Source of the DNA: Streptomyces sp. ERV7
GTDB lineage: Bacteria > Actinomycetota > Actinomycetes > Streptomycetales > Streptomycetaceae
Length of the DNA: 64,000 bases
NCBI RefSeq assembly: GCF_001653515.1
Contig: NZ_LYOY01000051.1
Location: forward strand, 640,001-704,000
Direction of reading: 5' to 3'
Part shown: piece by piece, positions 42,221-52,002 of the stretch
Layout: the number at the start of each line of letters is the position of its first letter
Position numbering within the stretch: the stretch's first letter is position 1
Position numbers and translations under genes: made by a program
Notes under the pieces: model-generated
Seen by the model: the letters and a program-made list of their open reading frames with translations, nothing else
Database searches by the model: none
Told to the model about the DNA's origin: nothing

Positions 42221-43696
42221 GTGGCTGGTACCGGACTGTTTCGGACCAAATCAATTGAGAAGTCCATCGCGGACACGGAGGAGCCGGAACACGCGCTCAA
42301 GAAGTCGCTGTCGGTACTCGATCTGACGGTCTTCGGGGTCGGTGTCATCATCGGCACCGGCATCTTCGTCCTCACGGGCAAGGTCGCCAAGGAGAACGCG
42401 GGACCGGCGGTCTCCCTCGCGTTCGTGGCCGCCGGTGTCGTCTGCGCGCTGGCGGCGCTCTGCTACGCGGAGTTCGCCTCCACGGTCCCGGTCGCCGGGT
42501 CCGCCTACACGTTCTCGTACGCCTCGCTCGGCGAGCTCCCCGCCTGGACCATCGGCTGGGACCTGGTCCTGGAGTTCGCCCTCGGCACCGCCGTGGTCGC
42601 CGTCGGCTGGTCGGGGTACGTACGCTCGCTGATGGACAACGCGGGCTGGCACCTACCGGACTCGCTGTCCGGGCGCGAGGGCGCCGACGGCTTCGGCTTC
42701 GACATCCTCGCCGCCGCCCTCGTCCTGGTACTGACCGCCATCCTGGTCTTCGGCATGAAGCTTTCCGCACGCGTCACCTCGGTCGTCGTGGCCATCAAGG
42801 TCACCGTCGTCCTGATCGTGATCATCGCGGGAGCCTTCTTCATCAAGTCCGAGAACTACAAGCCGTTCATCCCGAAGGCGCAGCCGCAGGAAGCGGGGGG
42901 CAACCTCCAGGCGCCGCTGATCGAGCTGATGTCGGGGTACGCGCCCACCAACTTCGGTGTGATGGGCATCTTCACCGCCGCCTCCGTCGTCTTCTTCGCC
43001 TTCATCGGCTTCGACATCGTGGCGACCGCCGCCGAGGAGACCAAGAACCCGCAGCGGGACATGCCGCGCGGCATCCTCGGCTCGCTCTTCATCTGCACTG
43101 CCCTGTACGTCGCCGTCTCGATCGTCGTCACCGGCATGCAGCACTACACCGAGCTCTCCATCGACGCCCCGCTCGCCGACGCCTTCAAGGCCACCGGCCA
43201 CCCGTTCTTCGGGGGTGTCATCAGCTTCGGCGCCGCCGTGGGCCTCACCACGGTCTGCATGATCCTGCTGCTCGGCCAGACCCGGGTGTTCTTCGCGATG
43301 AGCCGGGACGGGCTGCTGCCCCGCTTCTTCTCCCGCGTCCACCCCCGCTACCGCACCCCGCACCGCCCGACCATCCTGCTCGGCGTGCTCATCGCGGTCC
43401 TCGCGGGCTTCACCAGCCTCAGCGAACTCGCCGAGCTGGTGAACATCGGCACCCTCTTCGCGTTCGTCATCGTCGCGGTGAGCGTCATCATCCTGCGGCG
43501 CACCCGGCCCGATCTGCACCGCGCCTTCCGCACCCCGCTGGTGCCCTGGGTGCCGATCCTGTCGGTGGCCGCCTCGCTGTGGCTGATGCTCAATCTGCCC
43601 GCCGAGACCTGGCTGCGGTTCGGGATCTGGATGGTGATCGGCTTCGTCGTCTACTTCCTGTACGGCCGCTCCCACAGCCGTATCAACGTAGAGTGA
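42221..43696 (+). CDS. APC-family amino-acid permease
   Basis: A 491-residue amino acid/polyamine transporter with about 12 membrane segments. The N-terminal signature FGVGVIIGTGIFVLTG is the substrate-binding unwound helix of the CAT/LAT group; AFIGFDIVATAAEETKNPQRDMPRGI and LLGQTRVFFAMSRDGLLP are further family marks. The GTG at 42221 lies 9 nt after GGAGG. Transport of cationic amino acids is likely but not shown. Confidence 0.9.
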   Translation: MAGTGLFRTKSIEKSIADTEEPEHALKKSLSVLDLTVFGVGVIIGTGIFVLTGKVAKENAGPAVSLAFVAAGVVCALAALCYAEFASTVPVAGSAYTFSYASLGELPAWTIGWDLVLEFALGTAVVAVGWSGYVRSLMDNAGWHLPDSLSGREGADGFGFDILAAALVLVLTAILVFGMKLSARVTSVVVAIKVTVVLIVIIAGAFFIKSENYKPFIPKAQPQEAGGNLQAPLIELMSGYAPTNFGVMGIFTAASVVFFAFIGFDIVATAAEETKNPQRDMPRGILGSLFICTALYVAVSIVVTGMQHYTELSIDAPLADAFKATGHPFFGGVISFGAAVGLTTVCMILLLGQTRVFFAMSRDGLLPRFFSRVHPRYRTPHRPTILLGVLIAVLAGFTSLSELAELVNIGTLFAFVIVAVSVIILRRTRPDLHRAFRTPLVPWVPILSVAASLWLMLNLPAETWLRFGIWMVIGFVVYFLYGRSHSRINVE

Positions 43697-43770
43697 CGAC
43701 CGCCGGTTCCCGGAGTTGATGACTCGGCCCCGTATGTCCCGCTTCGGCTGGAACTGCGGGGCCGGATAGC

Positions 43771-45309
43771 GTGCACCTCGTGCACCGTACGCCCACCGAC
43801 TCCCTCGCTCCGTCACACTCCGTACGCACATCGCGGGTGCCGCGGCCGCGTACGGAGCCGGTGGCCCGGCGCGGCGCCGGATACTGGACACGGCTGCTGC
43901 CCGCGCTCGCCGCGCTGGCCGTACTGACCCGGCTGCCCTCCTTCCGGCATCCCCTGTGGAACCCCGACGAGGGCTACCTCGCCGTCCAGGCCCGCCAGCT
44001 CGCCGCCGGGGGAGCGCTGTACGACACGGTCGTCGACCGCAAGCCACCGCTGCTGCCCTGGCTGTACGAGGCCGCCTTCGCGGTGTTCGGCGACACCTCG
44101 CTCGGCCCGCTGCGGATCGCGGCCGTCGGGGCGCAGCTGCTCACCGCCGCGCTGCTCGCCTCCACCGCCCGCCGCCGCTGGGGCGACCGGGCGGGCCGGG
44201 TCGCGGGCGTGCTGCACCTGCTCGTCTCCATCGGCCTCAACCCCGAGGACACCCAGGCGGCGACGTTCGAGGTGTTCATGCTGCCGTTCACGGTCGCGGC
44301 CGTGCGCTGCGCCGACCGGCGCCAGTGGGCCCGCGCCGGGCTCGCCGTCGCCGGAGCCCTCCTCACCAAGCAGACCGGCGGCGCGGCCCTGGTCCCCGTG
44401 CTCTGGCTGATGTGGCGCACGGCCGTACCGCGCCGCGCCGCGCTGCTGCGCACCGGCGCCGCACTGTGCGGCCCGGTGCTGCTCGCCGCGCTGCTCACCG
44501 GCCCGGCCCGGTTCCTGTTCTGGACGGTCACCGGCTCCGGCGCCTACGCCTCCTTCGCCGGCTCCGAACTCCACGTCCTGGCCCGGGGGCTGGTCAACAC
44601 CGCACTCCTCGCGCTCGCCTGCGCCGGAATCGTCCCGCCGGTGGTGCGGGTGCTGAGGATCGCCAGGACCGGCGCCGCGGACGTGTGGCTGTGGCTCGCC
44701 TCCTCGGCCGGGGCGGTCCTGGCCGGCTTCCACTTCTTCGGCCACTACTACCTCCAGCTGGTCCCGCCGCTGGTGCTGCTCGCCGCCGCCGCGCTGCAGA
44801 TCCTGCCGCCGCAGCGGCTGACCGCCGCGCTGCTCGCCTCCGCCTGCGCCTGCGCGCTCTTCCTCTCCTGGGGCCTGCTCGCCCCGCGCCCCGAACTGGC
44901 CCACGCCGAGCGGCTGGCCGCCGCCGTACGGGAGCGCTCGGCGCCGGACGAGCCGGTCCTGGTGTGGGGCATACACCCCGAGACGTACTGGCTCTCCGGC
45001 CGCGCCCCCGCCACCCGCTATCTGACCGCCGGGCTCCTCACCAACTACAGCGGCGGCCGCGACGGCCCCCAGGTGGGCGAGAAGTACGGTGTGGAGGGCT
45101 CCTGGCCGGTCCTGCGCACGGAGCTGACCGCCCGGCCGCCCGTACTGGTCGTCGACGACTCCCGGGGCGAGCCGTACGCCCCCGAACGCCTCCCGAGCCT
45201 GCGCCGGCTGCTGGCGGCCCACTACGAGCCGCTCGCCGGGACGGTCGACGGAGCCGTGCTGTACGTACGGACTCAGCCGTCGGTGGCCTCGGTGTCCCCG
45301 GCCGGATGA
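43771..45309 (+). CDS. GT-C-type membrane glycosyltransferase
   Basis: A 512-residue multi-spanning protein of the PMT/ArnT-like glycosyltransferase family. The conserved acidic motif WNPDEGYLAVQARQLA and DRKPPLLPWLYEAAF lie in the first periplasmic loop, and about ten hydrophobic segments follow. Such enzymes transfer sugars from polyprenyl-phosphate donors to cell-envelope acceptors; donor and acceptor are unknown here. GTG starts lie at 43771 and 43780. Its last 37 nt overlap the end of the convergent NYN gene. Confidence 0.8.
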   Translation: MHLVHRTPTDSLAPSHSVRTSRVPRPRTEPVARRGAGYWTRLLPALAALAVLTRLPSFRHPLWNPDEGYLAVQARQLAAGGALYDTVVDRKPPLLPWLYEAAFAVFGDTSLGPLRIAAVGAQLLTAALLASTARRRWGDRAGRVAGVLHLLVSIGLNPEDTQAATFEVFMLPFTVAAVRCADRRQWARAGLAVAGALLTKQTGGAALVPVLWLMWRTAVPRRAALLRTGAALCGPVLLAALLTGPARFLFWTVTGSGAYASFAGSELHVLARGLVNTALLALACAGIVPPVVRVLRIARTGAADVWLWLASSAGAVLAGFHFFGHYYLQLVPPLVLLAAAALQILPPQRLTAALLASACACALFLSWGLLAPRPELAHAERLAAAVRERSAPDEPVLVWGIHPETYWLSGRAPATRYLTAGLLTNYSGGRDGPQVGEKYGVEGSWPVLRTELTARPPVLVVDDSRGEPYAPERLPSLRRLLAAHYEPLAGTVDGAVLYVRTQPSVASVSPAG

Positions 45310-45680
45310 CGCACCGCCCGCGGCCCCACGCAGTGCGCCCCGTGCGCCTCCACCCGGCGGCGCAGCTCGCGGTCGGCCGTCACGACCAGGCAGGGGCGGT
45401 CCGGGGCCCGCCCGGCGGCCAGCTCCACGATCCGGTCGTCGCCGCTGCCGGGCGCGCTCTCCACCCGTACGCCCGCCACCGGCTCCACCCCGCGGGCCGC
45501 GCCCTCGACCACCAGGACCAGGTCGACGGGGCCCGGATGACCCGGCAGACCGGTCTCGGCGTAGCCCACCAGGCGGTCGCGCAGACGCTCCGCGGCGCCG
45601 CGCCGGTCGCGCCACCAGCCGTCCGGCACCGAGCCCACCACATTGGCCGCGTCCACGATCACCAGCGAGGTCGTCCCCAT
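45273..45680 (-). CDS. NYN-domain (PIN-like) putative ribonuclease
   Basis: A 135-residue protein with the start of a PIN/NYN fold (TTSLVIVDAANVVGSVPDGWW, Asp-Ala-Asn-Val pattern) and further acidic residues (DLVLVVEGAARG, SGDDRIVELA, LVVTADRELRRRV) fitting a metal-dependent nuclease site. I chose the ATG at 45680; the ORF extends to 45716. The 3' end overlaps that of the glycosyltransferase gene. Confidence 0.75.
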   Translation of the reverse strand: MGTTSLVIVDAANVVGSVPDGWWRDRRGAAERLRDRLVGYAETGLPGHPGPVDLVLVVEGAARGVEPVAGVRVESAPGSGDDRIVELAAGRAPDRPCLVVTADRELRRRVEAHGAHCVGPRAVRHPAGDTEATDG

Positions 45681-45839
45681 CCCGGCAGAGTGCCACGCGG
45701 CGGGGGAAAATCGCACGTCGGACCGGGGAAATCCCGCGAAATCCGGGCCCCGGAGCGAGTGTTATTGTCGCTGGGTCTCATGGTGTGTCGCACCCGGCCG
45801 CTCATCGCGGACCTGGTAGGGAAAGGTGGTCGGTGAGCC

Positions 45840-46961
45840 ATGGCGTTCAAGCCTGCGCGTACCTCGAAGGGGCAGGCGGGCCGGGAGCACGAGGTCCCCA
45901 CTCCCGCCCTGCCCGACGGCGCCCCGGCGGTCACCGGCTGGCTGCTGCGCGGCAAGGACGGGCGGCTGACCGCGTACGCGCCGAGCGCGGGCGGTGTGCT
46001 CCGCTGGACCGAGGTGCGCCCCGGCGGCCCCGAGTGGACCGGCCCCGAGCTGGTCGCCCCGGCCACCGGCCTCGACCCGCGCCTGACCGTCGCCCAGGGC
46101 GGCGACGGCTATGTGCACCTGGTCGCGCTGCGCCGCACCACGACCCCCGCCGGAGAGGCGAGGACGGACATCGTCCACGCCATCCAGTACCAGTCGGGCC
46201 GCCCGGTGAAGGACTGGTCCCCGCTGGGCACCCCCTACCGCGACCAGGAGAAGGCCGCGAAGGTCGGCCACCCGGCCGCCGTCGTGGACTCCGCCGACAA
46301 CCTGTGGGTCTTCGTCCGCAACGCCGGGGGCGGGCTGTGCGCCCGAGGCCAGCTGTCCTCCGGCAAGTGGGGCAACTGGAAGGACCTCACGGGCTCCGGC
46401 TCGTACGGCACGATCTGCGCGAGCACGGCCGAGGAGGGCCGCATCGACGTGCTGGCCCCGGCCAAGCGCGGGGTGATGCGCTGGACCAAGGGCCCGGGCG
46501 CCGGCGAGTTCGAGCAGCTGCCCGACCTCAAGCTCCAGGTGGCCAACGGCTCGGTGAGCGCCCAGCACACCGGCGAGGGCCGGATCACCTTCTTCTGGCG
46601 CGAGGCCGACGGCGGCCAGGTGCACGCCTTCCGGAGTGAGCTGCCCGCCGTACCGCTCGACGGTGACGCGAGCGGCCCGGTCGCCGTGCTGCGTACGCCC
46701 GTGGACGGCCACGACTGCACCCTGATGGCCATGCGCGGCCCGGACGGGCGCCCCGCGCTCGCCGCCTACCCCACCGAGGCCGAGTCGGCCGGCGCGGTGT
46801 GGGCCTCCACGGGTGAGGTGTGCGCGGGTGTGCCGGCGCTGGCCACCGACGCCTCCGGGCGGGTCGTCCTCGCCGCCTTCGGCACCGACGGACGGCTGCG
46901 CGTCACCCGTCAGAAGACCACCGAGCCGGGCCTGGCCCTGGAGCCGTGGGGAATCGTCTGA
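45840..46961 (+). CDS. Conserved hypothetical beta-propeller-like protein
   Basis: A 373-residue protein with no signal peptide. Repeated elements of about 50 residues (GWLLRGKDGRLTAYAPSAGG, DSADNLWVFVRNAGGGL, TAEEGRIDVLAPAKRGVMRW, DASGRVVLAAFGTDGRLRVTRQ) suggest a propeller resembling fucose-binding-lectin-like (PLL) proteins. Function not known. It is monocistronic with a strong terminator. Confidence 0.7.
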   Translation: MAFKPARTSKGQAGREHEVPTPALPDGAPAVTGWLLRGKDGRLTAYAPSAGGVLRWTEVRPGGPEWTGPELVAPATGLDPRLTVAQGGDGYVHLVALRRTTTPAGEARTDIVHAIQYQSGRPVKDWSPLGTPYRDQEKAAKVGHPAAVVDSADNLWVFVRNAGGGLCARGQLSSGKWGNWKDLTGSGSYGTICASTAEEGRIDVLAPAKRGVMRWTKGPGAGEFEQLPDLKLQVANGSVSAQHTGEGRITFFWREADGGQVHAFRSELPAVPLDGDASGPVAVLRTPVDGHDCTLMAMRGPDGRPALAAYPTEAESAGAVWASTGEVCAGVPALATDASGRVVLAAFGTDGRLRVTRQKTTEPGLALEPWGIV

Positions 46962-46992
46962 CCCGGGCGCCGGCCCGCTCCCTCTGATACGC

Positions 46993-47026
46993 CAGGAGGC
47001 CCCCCGCAGCTGCGGGGGGCCTCCTG
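46993..47026. terminator. Bidirectional terminator before fadB
   Basis: CAGGAGGCCCCCCGCAGC and its complement form a perfect self-complementary stem between two convergent stop codons. Confidence 0.88.
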
Positions 47027-47044
47027 TGTGCTGTGCGAGGGGTG

Positions 47045-49174
47045 TTACGCCGGGACGCTCGCCACGCCCTGCGCCAGGAACTTCTTCCCGTTCACGCGCT
47101 CCGAGACGCCCTCGCGGTCCAGGTACGGCGTGATGCCGCCCAGGTGGAAGGGCCAGCCGGCGCCGGTGATGAGGCAGAGGTCGATGTCCTGGGCCTCGGC
47201 CACGACACCCTCCTCCAGCATCAGACCGATCTCCTGCGCCACCGCGTCCAGGACGCGGTCACGGGTCTGCTCCTCGGTGAGGACGACGTCGCCCTGCTTG
47301 AGGAGAGCGGCGACCTCCGGGTCCAGCTCCGGCTTGCCGGAGTCGTACACGTAGAAGCCGCGCTTCCCGGCCTTGACGACGGCCGCGAGGTTCGCGGAGA
47401 CCGTGAAGCGCTCCGGGAAGGAACGGTTCAGCGTCTCCGAGACGTGCAGACCGATGGCCGGGCCGACCAGCTCCAGGAGCACCAGCGGCGACATCGGCAG
47501 ACCCAGCGGCTCGACCGCCTTCTCCGCGACCTCGACCGGGGTGCCCTCGTCGATGACGTTCTGGATCTCGCCCATGAAGCGGGTCAGGATGCGGTTGACG
47601 ACGAACGCCGGGGCGTCCTTCACCAGGACCGCGGTCTTCTTCAGCTTGCGCGCCACGCCGAAGGCCGTGGCCAGCGAGGCGTCGTCGGTCTGCTCGCCGC
47701 GCACGATCTCCAGGAGCGGGAGGATCGCGACCGGGTTGAAGAAGTGGAAGCCGACGACCCGCTCGGGGTGCTTCAGCTTGGACGCCATCTCGGAGACCGA
47801 CAGCGAGGAGGTGTTGGTGGCGAGGATCGCGTGCGCCGGGGCGACCGCCTCGACCTCCGCGAACACCTGCTGCTTGACGCCGATCTCCTCGAAGACCGCC
47901 TCGATGATGAAGTCGGCGTCCGAGAAGCCCTCGGCCTTGTCCAGCACACCGGAGACCAGGCCCTTGAGGCGGTTGGCCTTGTCCTGGTTGATACGGGACT
48001 TGGCGAGCAGCTTGTCGATCTCGGCGTGGACGTAGCCCACACCCTTGTCGACGCGCTCCTGGTCGATGTCGGTCAGCACGACCGGCACCTCAAGGCGGCG
48101 CAGGAACAGCAGCGCGAGCTGCGAGGCCATCAGGCCCGCGCCCACCACGCCGACCTTGGTGACCGGACGCGCCAGCGACTTGTCGGGCGCACCCGCCGGA
48201 CGCTTGGCGCGCTTCTGCACCAGGTTGAACGCGTAGATGCCGCTGCGGAGTTCGCCACCCATGATCAGGTCGGCGAGCGCCTTGTCCTCGGCGTCGAACC
48301 CGGCCTGGAGGTCGCCGTCCTTGGCCGCCTCGATGATGTCGAGCGCGCGGTAGGCGGCCGGGGCCGCGCCGTGCACCTTGGAGTCGGCGATGAACCGGCC
48401 CTTGGCGACGGCCTGGTCCCAGGCCTCGCCGCGGTCGATCTCGGGGCGCTCGACGGTGACGTCGCCCTTGAGGACGTTCGCGGTCCAGATGAGCGACTGC
48501 TCCAGGAAGTCCGCACCCTCGAAGAGCGCGTCCGCGATGCCGAGTTCGAAGACCTGCTTGCCCTTGAGCTGGCGGTTCTGGTTCAGCGAGTTCTCGATGA
48601 TGACCGAGACCGCGCGCTCCGCGCCGATCAGGTTCGGGAGCAGCGCGCAGCCGCCCCAGCCCGGGACCAGACCGAGGAAGACCTCGGGCAGCGAGAAGGC
48701 CGGGATGGCCTTGGAGACGGTGCGGTACGAGCAGTGCAGACCGACCTCGACACCGCCGCCCATGGCCGCGCCGTTGTAGTACGCGAAGGTCGGCACGGCG
48801 AGCGCGGCGAGGCGCTTGAAGACCTCGTGGCCGCTCTTGCCGATGGCGAGCGCGTCCTCGTGCTTCTTGAGGATCTCGACGCCCTTGAGGTCGGCGCCGA
48901 CGGCGAAGATGAACGGCTTGCCGGTGACACCGGCGCCGACGATGGCGCCCTCGGCGGCCTCCTTCTCGACCTGGTCGATGGCGGCGTTGAGGTTCGCCAG
49001 CGAGCCGGGGCCGAAGGTGGTCGGCTTGGTGTGGTCGAAGCCGTTGTCCAGCGTGATCAGCGCGAACTTGCCCGCGCCGAACGGCAGGTCGAGGTGGCGC
49101 ACGTGCGCCGAGGTGACGACCTCGTCCGGGAACAGCTCGGCCGCACCCTTCAAAAGCTCAGCGGTGGTGCTCAC
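47045..49174 (-). CDS. fadB: Fatty-acid oxidation complex alpha subunit (enoyl-CoA hydratase/3-hydroxyacyl-CoA dehydrogenase)
   Basis: A 709-residue bifunctional beta-oxidation enzyme. The N-terminal crotonase half has GAAMGGGVEVGLHCSYR and PEVFLGLVPGWGG; the C-terminal half has the NAD site KVGVVGAGLMASQ and FFNPVAILPLLEIVRGEQT. The GTG at 49174 overlaps the fadA stop by 4 nt, so the two are coupled. It hydrates enoyl-CoA and oxidises the 3-hydroxyacyl-CoA, whose product fadA cleaves. Confidence 0.93.
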   Translation of the reverse strand: MSTTAELLKGAAELFPDEVVTSAHVRHLDLPFGAGKFALITLDNGFDHTKPTTFGPGSLANLNAAIDQVEKEAAEGAIVGAGVTGKPFIFAVGADLKGVEILKKHEDALAIGKSGHEVFKRLAALAVPTFAYYNGAAMGGGVEVGLHCSYRTVSKAIPAFSLPEVFLGLVPGWGGCALLPNLIGAERAVSVIIENSLNQNRQLKGKQVFELGIADALFEGADFLEQSLIWTANVLKGDVTVERPEIDRGEAWDQAVAKGRFIADSKVHGAAPAAYRALDIIEAAKDGDLQAGFDAEDKALADLIMGGELRSGIYAFNLVQKRAKRPAGAPDKSLARPVTKVGVVGAGLMASQLALLFLRRLEVPVVLTDIDQERVDKGVGYVHAEIDKLLAKSRINQDKANRLKGLVSGVLDKAEGFSDADFIIEAVFEEIGVKQQVFAEVEAVAPAHAILATNTSSLSVSEMASKLKHPERVVGFHFFNPVAILPLLEIVRGEQTDDASLATAFGVARKLKKTAVLVKDAPAFVVNRILTRFMGEIQNVIDEGTPVEVAEKAVEPLGLPMSPLVLLELVGPAIGLHVSETLNRSFPERFTVSANLAAVVKAGKRGFYVYDSGKPELDPEVAALLKQGDVVLTEEQTRDRVLDAVAQEIGLMLEEGVVAEAQDIDLCLITGAGWPFHLGGITPYLDREGVSERVNGKKFLAQGVASVPA

Positions 49175-50397
49175 TTGCTGCCTCCGGCGTCCTTGTGGTG
49201 CGGGTTCTCCCAGATGACCGTGGCGCCCATGCCGAAGCCGACGCACATGGTGGTGAGGCCGTAGCGGACCTCCGGCTGCTCCTCGAACTGCCGCGCCAGC
49301 TGCGTCATCAGGCGTACGCCGGACGAGGCGAGCGGGTGGCCGAACGCGATGGCGCCGCCGTACTGGTTGACGCGGGCGTCGTCGTCGGCGATGCCGTAGT
49401 GGTCCAGGAACGCGAGGACCTGGACGGCGAAGGCCTCGTTGACCTCGAAGAGGTTGATGTCCTCGATCGAGAGACCGGCCTTGGCCAGCGCCTTCTCGGT
49501 CGCCGGGATCGGGCCGTAGCCCATCACCTCGGGCTCGACGCCCGCGAAGGCGTACGAGACCAGGCGCATCTTGACCGGCAGGCCGTTCTCGCGCGCGAAC
49601 TCCTCGGACGCGATGATCGACGCGGTGGCGCCGTCGTTGAGGCCGGCCGCGTTGCCCGCGGTGACGTTGCCGTGGACGCGGAACGGCGTCTTCAGGCCCG
49701 CCAGGCTCTCCAGCGTGGTGCCCGGGCGCATCGGCTCGTCGGCGGTGACCAGGCCCCAGCCGGTCTCGCCCACCTCGGCGTTGGTGTTGCGCACCGAGAT
49801 CGGGACGAGGTCCTGCTGGATCTTCCCGTTCGCGTACGCCTTGGCCGCCTTCTCCTGCGAGCGCACGGCGTACTCGTCGGCGCGCTGCTTGGTGATGTGC
49901 GGGTAGCGGTCGTGCAGGTTCTCCGCGGTCATGCCCATGAACAGGGCCGACTCGTCGACGAGCTTCTCGCTCACGAACCGCGGGTTCGGGTCGACGCCCT
50001 CGCCCATGGGGTGGCGGCCCATGTGCTCGACGCCACCGGCGATGACGGCGTCGTAGGCGCCGAACGCGATCGAGCCGGCGACCGAGGTGACGGCGGTCAG
50101 CGCGCCGGCGCACATACGGTCGATGGAGTAGCCCGGCACGGACTGCGGCAGACCCGCGAGGATGCCGGCCGTACGGCCCAGGGTCAGACCCTGGTCACCG
50201 ATCTGCGTGGTCGCGGCGATGGCGACCTCGTCGATCTTCTTGGGGTCCAGGTCCGGGTTGCGGCGCAGCAGCTCCCGGATCGCCTTGACGACGAGATCGT
50301 CGGCCCGGGTCTCGTGGTAGATGCCCTTCGGGCCCGCCTTGCCGAACGGGGTGCGGACGCCGTCGACGAAGACGACGTCCCTGACGGTACGAGGCAC
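49171..50397 (-). CDS. fadA: Acetyl-CoA C-acyltransferase (3-ketoacyl-CoA thiolase)
   Basis: A 408-residue thiolase. The nucleophile Cys lies in IDRMCAGALTAV, followed by NEAFAVQVLAF, GGAIAFGHPLASSG and the C-terminal Cys of TTMCVGFGMGAT. The GTG at 50397 lies 8 nt after GGAGGAG. It forms a coupled operon with fadB (GTGA overlap). Confidence 0.93.
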   Translation of the reverse strand: MPRTVRDVVFVDGVRTPFGKAGPKGIYHETRADDLVVKAIRELLRRNPDLDPKKIDEVAIAATTQIGDQGLTLGRTAGILAGLPQSVPGYSIDRMCAGALTAVTSVAGSIAFGAYDAVIAGGVEHMGRHPMGEGVDPNPRFVSEKLVDESALFMGMTAENLHDRYPHITKQRADEYAVRSQEKAAKAYANGKIQQDLVPISVRNTNAEVGETGWGLVTADEPMRPGTTLESLAGLKTPFRVHGNVTAGNAAGLNDGATASIIASEEFARENGLPVKMRLVSYAFAGVEPEVMGYGPIPATEKALAKAGLSIEDINLFEVNEAFAVQVLAFLDHYGIADDDARVNQYGGAIAFGHPLASSGVRLMTQLARQFEEQPEVRYGLTTMCVGFGMGATVIWENPHHKDAGGSK

Positions 50398-50553
50398 GAT
50401 GGCTCTCCTCCAGGGTGCGGGATGGCACTGCTGCGCGTGGCGCACTCACCTGAGCGCGCGCTCACCCCGCCATGCTACTTGCGGGTAACCAAACTGCCCA
50501 GTCCCCTCGGCAGGAGCGGCGAAGGTCACACTCCGCAAAGGCCCCGGCATGGC

Positions 50554-50589
50554 CGTACCCCCTGATGACCGTGGTCGTCAGGGGGTACG
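50554..50589 (-). terminator. Terminator after the RNase D gene
   Basis: CGTACCCCCTGATGAC / GTCGTCAGGGGGTACG, a 16-bp stem with one wobble, 17 nt past the minus-strand stop. Confidence 0.82.
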
Positions 50590-50605
50590 TGAAGGGCCGT
50601 GCCGC

Positions 50606-51889
50606 TCAGCTGTTGGCGGCCAGCGCCGCCGCGAGCAGCGGGGTCACCTGCTCGATCTGCCAGCGCCGGGCGCCGTACGCCGTGAGCGCCTCCGCGACCG
50701 CCGCCTCCGAGCGGTCGCCCGGCGGCTCCCAGCACACCCGGCGGACCGTGTCCGGGGTGATCAGGTTCTCCTGCGGCATGTTCAGCTGCTCGGCCAGCTC
50801 CGAGACCGCGGCCCGCGCCGCCGAGAGCCGGGCCGCGGCGGCCGGGTCCTTGTCGGCCCACGAGCGCGGCGGCGGCGGGCCCGCGACCGACTGCCCGGGC
50901 TGCGGAAGCCCGGAGTCCGGCAGCGCCCGCGCCCGGTCGACGGCCGCCTGCCACTGCTCCAGCTGGCGCCGCCCCATCCGGTGGCCGTACCCGGGCAGCG
51001 CCATCAGCGCCTGCACGTCGAGCGGCAGCGCCAGCGACGCCTCGATGATCGCGGAGTCGCTGAGCACCTTGCCCGGCGAGACGTCACGGCGCTGGGCGAC
51101 CTTGTCCCGGGCGGTCCACAGCTCGCGCACGGCGGCCATCTGACGGCGCCGGCGGACCTTGTGCATCCCGGAGGTGCGCCGCCAGGGCTCCTTGCGGGGA
51201 GGTGCGGGCGGCGCCGAGGCGATCGCGTCGAACTCCTGGCGGGCCCAGTCCAGCTTGCCCTGCCGGTCGAGCTCCTTCTCCAGCGCGTCGCGCAGGTCGA
51301 CCAGGAGCTCCACGTCGAGCGCCGCGTATCTCAGCCAGGGCTCGGGCAGCGGGCGGGTCGACCAGTCCACCGCGGAGTGGCCCTTCTCCAGGGCGTACCC
51401 GAGGACGCTCTCCACCATCGCGCCCAGGCCCACGCGCGGGAAGCCCGCGAGGCGCCCGGCGAGCTCCGTGTCGAAGAGCCGGGAGGGGGTCATGCCTATT
51501 TCCCGCAGGCACGGCAGGTCCTGGGTGGCGGCGTGCAGGATCCACTCGGTGTCGGCGAGGGCGTCGCCGAGCGAGGAGAGGTCGGGGCAGCCCACCGGGT
51601 CGATGAGCGCGCTGCCGGCGCCCTCGCGGCGGAGCTGGACGAGGTAGGCACGCTGGCCGTACCGGTAGCCGGAGGCGCGCTCCGCGTCCACGGCCACGGG
51701 GCCGGTGCCGGCCGCGAACGCGGCGACGACTTCGGCGAGCTCCTCGTCGGTGGCTACGACGGGCGGAATGCCGTCACGCGGCTCCAACAGGGGAGTCGGC
51801 TGCCCATCGACCGGGACGTCGTCGTCCGGGGGGGCGCCCCCGGTGGTTCGCAGTGCTGTCTCTGCTGCGGTCTTTTGGGCGTCGGTCAC
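50606..51889 (-). CDS. rnd: Ribonuclease D-like 3'-5' exonuclease with HRDC domain
   Basis: A 427-residue DEDD-family exonuclease. Exo I is VAVDAERASG, Exo II HAATQDLPCL and Exo III YAALDVELLVDL, all with their acidic residues. A central Pro/Arg linker is followed by an HRDC domain (VRELWTARDKVAQRRDVSPGKVLSDSAIIEASLALP). It trims RNA 3' ends. Start GTG at 51889. Gene order with fadAB and the DUF3000/hemE pair is the usual Streptomyces one. Confidence 0.9.
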   Translation of the reverse strand: MTDAQKTAAETALRTTGGAPPDDDVPVDGQPTPLLEPRDGIPPVVATDEELAEVVAAFAAGTGPVAVDAERASGYRYGQRAYLVQLRREGAGSALIDPVGCPDLSSLGDALADTEWILHAATQDLPCLREIGMTPSRLFDTELAGRLAGFPRVGLGAMVESVLGYALEKGHSAVDWSTRPLPEPWLRYAALDVELLVDLRDALEKELDRQGKLDWARQEFDAIASAPPAPPRKEPWRRTSGMHKVRRRRQMAAVRELWTARDKVAQRRDVSPGKVLSDSAIIEASLALPLDVQALMALPGYGHRMGRRQLEQWQAAVDRARALPDSGLPQPGQSVAGPPPPRSWADKDPAAAARLSAARAAVSELAEQLNMPQENLITPDTVRRVCWEPPGDRSEAAVAEALTAYGARRWQIEQVTPLLAAALAANS

Positions 51890-51914
51890 CTGTCAAGGGT
51901 ACTTGTGTATATGC

Positions 51915-51950
51915 CGCGCCCGTCGACGGAACGTTCCGTCGACGGGCGCG
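51915..51950 (-). terminator. 36-nt perfect palindrome, terminator of the LuxR regulator gene
   Basis: A fully self-complementary sequence centred on AACGTT lies 53 nt past the stop of the gene at 52003, between it and the start of the RNase D gene. Confidence 0.75.
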
Positions 51951-52002
51951 CGAGGGGCGCACGGCGCCTTGTGGGGGGAGCATGCCGTGCGGGACCCCTG
52001 GG

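Noticed and set aside
47033..49264. Plus-strand 743-codon frame opposite fadB
   Set aside because: Shadow of fadB; Asp/Leu/Arg-rich with no motif.
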